Part shown: positions 60,378 to 64,000 of the stretch, piece by piece | Position numbering within the stretch: position 1 is the first letter of the stretch | How the letters are laid out: each line of letters starts with the position of its first letter | NCBI RefSeq assembly: GCF_001619875.1 | Contig: NZ_LRFC01000038.1 | Location: 620,001 to 684,000 of the forward strand | Direction of reading: 5' to 3' | Length of the DNA: 64,000 nt | From: Fictibacillus phosphorivorans | GTDB lineage: Bacteria; Bacillota; Bacilli; Bacillales; Fictibacillaceae | Position numbers and translations under genes: made by a program | Notes under the pieces: model-generated | Seen by the model: only the letters and a program-made list of their open reading frames with translations | The model's database searches: none | What the model was told of the DNA's origin: nothing

Positions 60378-62224
60378 GCTTCTACTATTGAAATATCACG
60401 CGTTCGCCGCTCCCTCACATTCAAATAGGAATACGAATACACCAAACCAACCAGATAGAAGACAAACAACAGGTAAGCGGGTGAGAGGTGAAAGTGGTTA
60501 TCGTAACCGATCATAAAGTGCGTGCCTACCCCAGTCAGGAACCCTGGCAAACCGCCAAGCGCTAGTGTCCACCAGATCCATTTAGCTCCTTCTCGATATC
60601 CCCATAACCCAATCGTCAGCAAAAGAAAGCCTTCTGAGATCAAAGCTCCTCCAAATCCAGCGCGGTCATGCGCGATGAGTGGAATTAGCTTATCATTAAA
60701 CGCTGATATTTGATCAGGTGTTAAGGAAAAAAACATCAAATCCTCTTTTACAAATACACCGTTCATCCCGATGATGGATATCACAATACCGGCAGAGAGC
60801 AAACACATGCCTGAAATCACAAAAAGGCTTTGGCCAAGCTGACTCCGTTTCCACGCTTTCGTATTATGAAGGTTTACCGCTTTACTTCCAATGGAAAAAT
60901 TTCTAGATTGATAAAGTCCGTAAAGAAAAAACGGAAGGATCATTAAATAATAGATAAAGTGCAGCTTGTCGAAATAGCCAAAGCCCATAAAGTAAAAAAT
61001 GTTTAAAAACCCGAGGGATGCAGCAATCACGTATGCTTTTTTGGCCCAATGCTCTCCGTTTCGGATGCCGTGATAGGAAAGCTGCATGAACATAAAACCG
61101 GCTGAGATCATGACCCCGGCCAGACAAATCCGGTCATGAGACATGAAATGGAACAGGTGATGGTTAAATGCCATGATTTCTTCTTTTTGTATGCCTAAGT
61201 AATGCTCATCATACGGTAAAAGAACTTCTGTCAGACCGATAAACAATGCGATGATACCAGCGATGAAAACACCGAGTCCCATCAGGAAAAAGGATATCCA
61301 TCCAGCCGACCGCTTCGTTTCAACCTCAACATCCTTTTCATACAAAATCCGCTCGTTAATTCTTTTAGGCAGACCAGGTCCTGAGTAAACAAAACCGCTA
61401 TGAAGCTGTATGAGGGAGGCGCCGCAATTGAAGAGTTCAATCGCATCATTTGGATCGTGAACGCCGCCTGAGGCTATGATCGGTTTGTTGTAAGGCAATA
61501 GCTGCTGAATGATTTCTTTTAAGATAGGCATCTCGGAATGGCCGAGCTCAATTCCCCCGTCTTTTATAATGCCTTCACGGATTAAGAAACCATCTGCTTT
61601 TAAATCTTTGTCGGCCGCCGATTTTAAACTTTCATGAGTGAACTCCACAAAAAAAGGTTTACGTGATACCTGGCGAATCCGATCTAGGTAAGGAGTTCCT
61701 TTCTCACTCAAAATAAAGAAATCAGCATAATAATCGAGTTGCTGAACAAGCCTCATAAATTCCGTTTCAGTTTCACCGTGTATGGCAATTCCGATGGGTA
61801 TGCTTCGCTTCATAGACTGAAGTTTTACAAGTGCAGCATCAAGACCTAAGTTAGTATTTAAATGCTGATACCACAATGCTTCTTTCTCTATTTGTCTTAA
61901 AATTGGCTTCTCCAAAGACTGAGGTTCAAGAGATACAGGACCAATTTCAATAAAACCAAAACCAAGGTTAGCAAAAGCAGCCGTTCCGTTCAGATTAGGA
62001 TCTAGCGCACCGCTGATTCCAACGGGTGATGGAAAGGTGATACCAGCCACGTTTTGCGCTAACTTCTCACTTGGCCTCATGTGACCAAAAAACTGAATAA
62101 TACTCCGACCAAACGACAGCTTAGCAAGCGTGTTCATTGTATGCAACGTAAGATCGCGGCTTGTTTCTGGTTTCATCCGAAACAGCAGCGGTTTGAAGAA
62201 TGTATGATAAGACCAATCTGGCAT
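60365..62224 (-). CDS. Fusion of dihydroorotate-dehydrogenase-like domain and duplicated membrane domain
   Basis: 619 residues from the ATG at 62224, eight bases after AAGGAG; the frame begins three codons earlier inside that site. Residues 1-300 resemble class 2 DHODH: helical start, FPSPVGISGALDPN, LGFGFIEIGPVSLEPQ, IIASGGVHDPNDAIELFNCGASLIQLHSGFVYSGPGLPKRIN. However, the usual FMN/orotate motifs are altered (AGFDKN became ISGALDPN, TPRPQ became LEPQ, and the catalytic Ser loop is not evident). Residues 310-600 hold eight or so helices in two similar halves, each with FN(x)nSHDR or AHDR, then ISxGF and YxGxRxGxxW. It may be a non-pyrimidine, flavin-related membrane protein. Confidence 0.7.
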   Translation of the reverse strand: MPDWSYHTFFKPLLFRMKPETSRDLTLHTMNTLAKLSFGRSIIQFFGHMRPSEKLAQNVAGITFPSPVGISGALDPNLNGTAAFANLGFGFIEIGPVSLEPQSLEKPILRQIEKEALWYQHLNTNLGLDAALVKLQSMKRSIPIGIAIHGETETEFMRLVQQLDYYADFFILSEKGTPYLDRIRQVSRKPFFVEFTHESLKSAADKDLKADGFLIREGIIKDGGIELGHSEMPILKEIIQQLLPYNKPIIASGGVHDPNDAIELFNCGASLIQLHSGFVYSGPGLPKRINERILYEKDVEVETKRSAGWISFFLMGLGVFIAGIIALFIGLTEVLLPYDEHYLGIQKEEIMAFNHHLFHFMSHDRICLAGVMISAGFMFMQLSYHGIRNGEHWAKKAYVIAASLGFLNIFYFMGFGYFDKLHFIYYLMILPFFLYGLYQSRNFSIGSKAVNLHNTKAWKRSQLGQSLFVISGMCLLSAGIVISIIGMNGVFVKEDLMFFSLTPDQISAFNDKLIPLIAHDRAGFGGALISEGFLLLTIGLWGYREGAKWIWWTLALGGLPGFLTGVGTHFMIGYDNHFHLSPAYLLFVFYLVGLVYSYSYLNVRERRTRDISIVEAKKV

Positions 62225-62384
62225 ATGTGACACTCCTTTTTATGCCATTTTTAATATAAGTGTAACGTAAAAAGCTGGTTAAAATTGATATTTTTTTAGC
62301 TGAGATTATAATTTTGTTTTCTCCCATCAGAATCTGTTTTTTGAGCAGGATTTCATAAGACTTTAGGTGAACTAATCATTAACA

Positions 62385-62398
62385 CGAAAACGCTTACA
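62385..62398 (+). promoter_or_regulatory. Catabolite-responsive element (cre)
   Basis: CGAAAACGCTTACA matches the CcpA site TGAAANCGNTTWCA at all but the first position. It lies 40 bases before the acyl-CoA ligase start, so CcpA probably represses the gene when glucose is present. Confidence 0.7.
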
Positions 62399-62437
62399 CA
62401 GATGACTATGTTACTTATTTAAGGAGGAGAAGCAGTT

Positions 62438-64000
62438 ATGATGATGAATGTGCCATTTCGAGTCACAAGTATGCTGGAGCATGCGGAGCGTTATTTTTCA
62501 AAAAAAGAGGTAACGAGCCGCACGATGTCGGGGATCAGGAAGTTCAGTTACCGGGAGATTGGTGAACGAACACGCAGGCTTTCGAGCGCGCTAAAACGTC
62601 TTGGTATAAATAAAGGTGAGCGGGTTGGAACACTTGCATGGAACCACCATCGCCATCTGGAAGCGTATTTTGCTATCCCGGGTGTTGAAGCTGTCCTTCA
62701 CACGATTAATATTCGACTTTCTCCTCAGCATATCGCATACATTATCAATCACGCCGATGACCAGATTCTATTAGTAGATCAGGACATTCTTCCTCTTGTT
62801 GAAGCCATAAAAGACCACATACCAAATGTGAAAGCGTATATTTTGATGACGGATGAGGACGAGCTGCCTCAGTCACCGCTTCAGCCTCTCTATCATTATG
62901 AAAAACTTCTAGAAACAGGTGACCCGGCTTATGAGTTTCCGCAAAATGTAGATGAAAATGACCCGGTTGGGATGTGCTACACGTCTGCAACAACTGGTAA
63001 TCCTAAGGGAGTCACGTACACTCATCGCTCGACTGTGCTTCATTCCATGTCACTCGGACTTGCCGATGGAGGCTCTGTTTCAGAAAGTGATGTTCTTATG
63101 CCGGTTGTACCGATGTTCCACGTAAATGCTTGGGGACTTCCGTATGCGGCAACATGGTTCGGTTCGAAGCAAGTGATGCCTGGACCGCGATTCACGCCAC
63201 AGCTTTTAGCGGAAATGATTGAGATGGAAAAAGTAACCTTTGCTGCAGGTGTACCAACGATCTGGATGGGGCTGCTTCAAGAACTTGAACAGAACAGCTA
63301 TGATACTTCTAGTCTTCGAGCAGTTATTTGCGGAGGATCTGCTGCACCTAAAGGGATGATCAAAACGTTTCAGGAAAAACACAACATACCGTTTATGCAC
63401 GCTTATGGCATGACGGAAACGAGTCCGCTCGTGATTGCAACGCGTCTAAAAACCTATCAAATGGACATGGACGAAGAAACGAAACTAGATTACAAAGCAA
63501 AGCAGGGCTATGTGGTGCAAGGTGTTGAAATGAAAGTAATCGGGGCAAACGGAGAAGTGAAGTGGGACGGAAACGAGATGGGCGAGCTGCTGCTTCGTTC
63601 GAATTGGATTGCGGATGAATATTATAACGACGACCGGACAGACGAGACATTCATTGACGGCTGGCTTCATACCGGAGATGTTGTAACGGTTGATGATGAA
63701 GGATTCGTGAAGATCGTCGACCGGACGAAGGATTTGATCAAGAGCGGTGGCGAGTGGATTTCTTCGGTAGATTTAGAGAATGCGATCATGGCGTTCCCAG
63801 ATGTTTTTGAGGCATCCGTTATTGCGGTTCCGCATCCAGAGTGGCAGGAGCGTCCGCTCGCATGTGTGGTGCTGAAACCTGATAGGAAGGGGAACGTGGA
63901 GAAAGAAGATATCTTAGAGTATTTACGCCCGCAGTTTGCGAAATGGTGGATTCCAGACGATATCGTGTTCATGGACGAAATCCCGAAAACGTCTGTAGGG
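62438..64000 (+). CDS. Long/medium-chain fatty acid-CoA ligase, 3' end beyond window
   Basis: 521 codons visible with no stop; AAGGAGG lies ten bases before the ATG at 62438. ANL superfamily: FSYREIGERTRRLSSALK near the start, the ATP loop YTSATTGNPKGV, VVPMFHVNAWG, AYGMTETSPL, DGWLHTGDVVTVDDEGFVKIVDRTKDLIKSGGEW, and the final visible PKTSVG just before the expected catalytic Lys. It activates fatty acids to acyl-CoA via an acyl-AMP. Perhaps 15-25 residues are missing. A cre site upstream links it to fatty-acid use when sugar is scarce. Confidence 0.92.
   Translation, partial: MMMNVPFRVTSMLEHAERYFSKKEVTSRTMSGIRKFSYREIGERTRRLSSALKRLGINKGERVGTLAWNHHRHLEAYFAIPGVEAVLHTINIRLSPQHIAYIINHADDQILLVDQDILPLVEAIKDHIPNVKAYILMTDEDELPQSPLQPLYHYEKLLETGDPAYEFPQNVDENDPVGMCYTSATTGNPKGVTYTHRSTVLHSMSLGLADGGSVSESDVLMPVVPMFHVNAWGLPYAATWFGSKQVMPGPRFTPQLLAEMIEMEKVTFAAGVPTIWMGLLQELEQNSYDTSSLRAVICGGSAAPKGMIKTFQEKHNIPFMHAYGMTETSPLVIATRLKTYQMDMDEETKLDYKAKQGYVVQGVEMKVIGANGEVKWDGNEMGELLLRSNWIADEYYNDDRTDETFIDGWLHTGDVVTVDDEGFVKIVDRTKDLIKSGGEWISSVDLENAIMAFPDVFEASVIAVPHPEWQERPLACVVLKPDRKGNVEKEDILEYLRPQFAKWWIPDDIVFMDEIPKTSVG

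Noticed and set aside
1-64000. CRISPR arrays, rRNA, tRNA, insertion sequences, prophage
   Set aside because: I found no regular repeat-spacer array, no tRNA- or rRNA-like sequence and no transposase or phage gene. The periodic repeats at 51196 and 53517 lack unique spacers of CRISPR length.

Overview
The window looks like chromosomal DNA of a spore-forming, motile member of the Bacillaceae. It is low in G+C and has Bacillus-type Shine-Dalgarno sites, a degS-degU pair, a comF operon, a sigma-D flagellar block ending in hag, a citA/citR pair and paired cold-shock genes. The order yvyE, degS-degU, degV, comFA, comFC, yvyF, flgM, flgN, flgK, flgL, yviE, fliW, csrA, hag, flaG, fliD, fliS, fliT, hpf is that of Bacillus subtilis with insertions and losses. 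I cannot fix the genus from sequence alone; a Fictibacillus-like lineage is a guess.

Layout. 1-3.2 kb: end of a secreted subtilase, then an acidic LPKTA-anchored surface protein with its class D sortase. 3.2-9.1 kb: cell-wall polymer genes (an LCP ligase, two TagO-type GlcNAc-1-phosphate transferases and an LTA-synthase-like enzyme). 9.2-21.6 kb: one long Wzx/Wzy-type polysaccharide operon. It carries all five enzymes expected to make UDP-ManNAc(3NAc)A, plus a chain-length protein, flippase, polymerase and three glycosyltransferases. 21.9-27.8 kb: a lytABC-like autolysin operon (SpoIID/LytB protein, SH3 protein, SH3x7 amidase) and a second LCP protein. 27.9-35 kb: yvyE, degSU, an MHYT-PAS histidine kinase and a membrane glycosyltransferase. 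35-50.2 kb: degV, competence and flagellar genes, interrupted after hag by a small membrane protein and an OatA-like acyltransferase. 50.3-55.7 kb: an AAA ATPase, citA/citR, a YqhV-like protein, two cold-shock proteins and hpf. 55.8-64 kb: a large secreted propeller-like protein, an acyltransferase, a DinB-like protein, a DHODH-like/membrane fusion protein and the start of an acyl-CoA ligase.

The most striking feature is at the 3' end of the flagellin gene. The hag reading frame ends normally in QGVLQLLR-stop. It is followed, before the transcription terminator, by a well-formed group I intron core (P2 to P9) and then by 45 bases encoding a second canonical flagellin C-terminus (QANQQPQGVLQLLR-stop). 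The two ends differ mostly at silent positions. Unspliced and spliced messages could therefore both encode complete flagellin, with the intron's 5' part doubling as coding sequence.

The systems appear linked. FliW-CsrA-Hag forms the known flagellin homeostasis circuit, and the hag leader carries a GGA hairpin and a Shine-Dalgarno site suited to CsrA. FlgM and four near-consensus sigma-D promoters time the late flagellar genes. TagO, the Wzx/Wzy cluster and the LCP proteins together can build a diacetamido-uronic-acid polymer and attach it to peptidoglycan. Three copies of one dispersed hairpin repeat and a 21-base periodic repeat occupy intergenic spaces.
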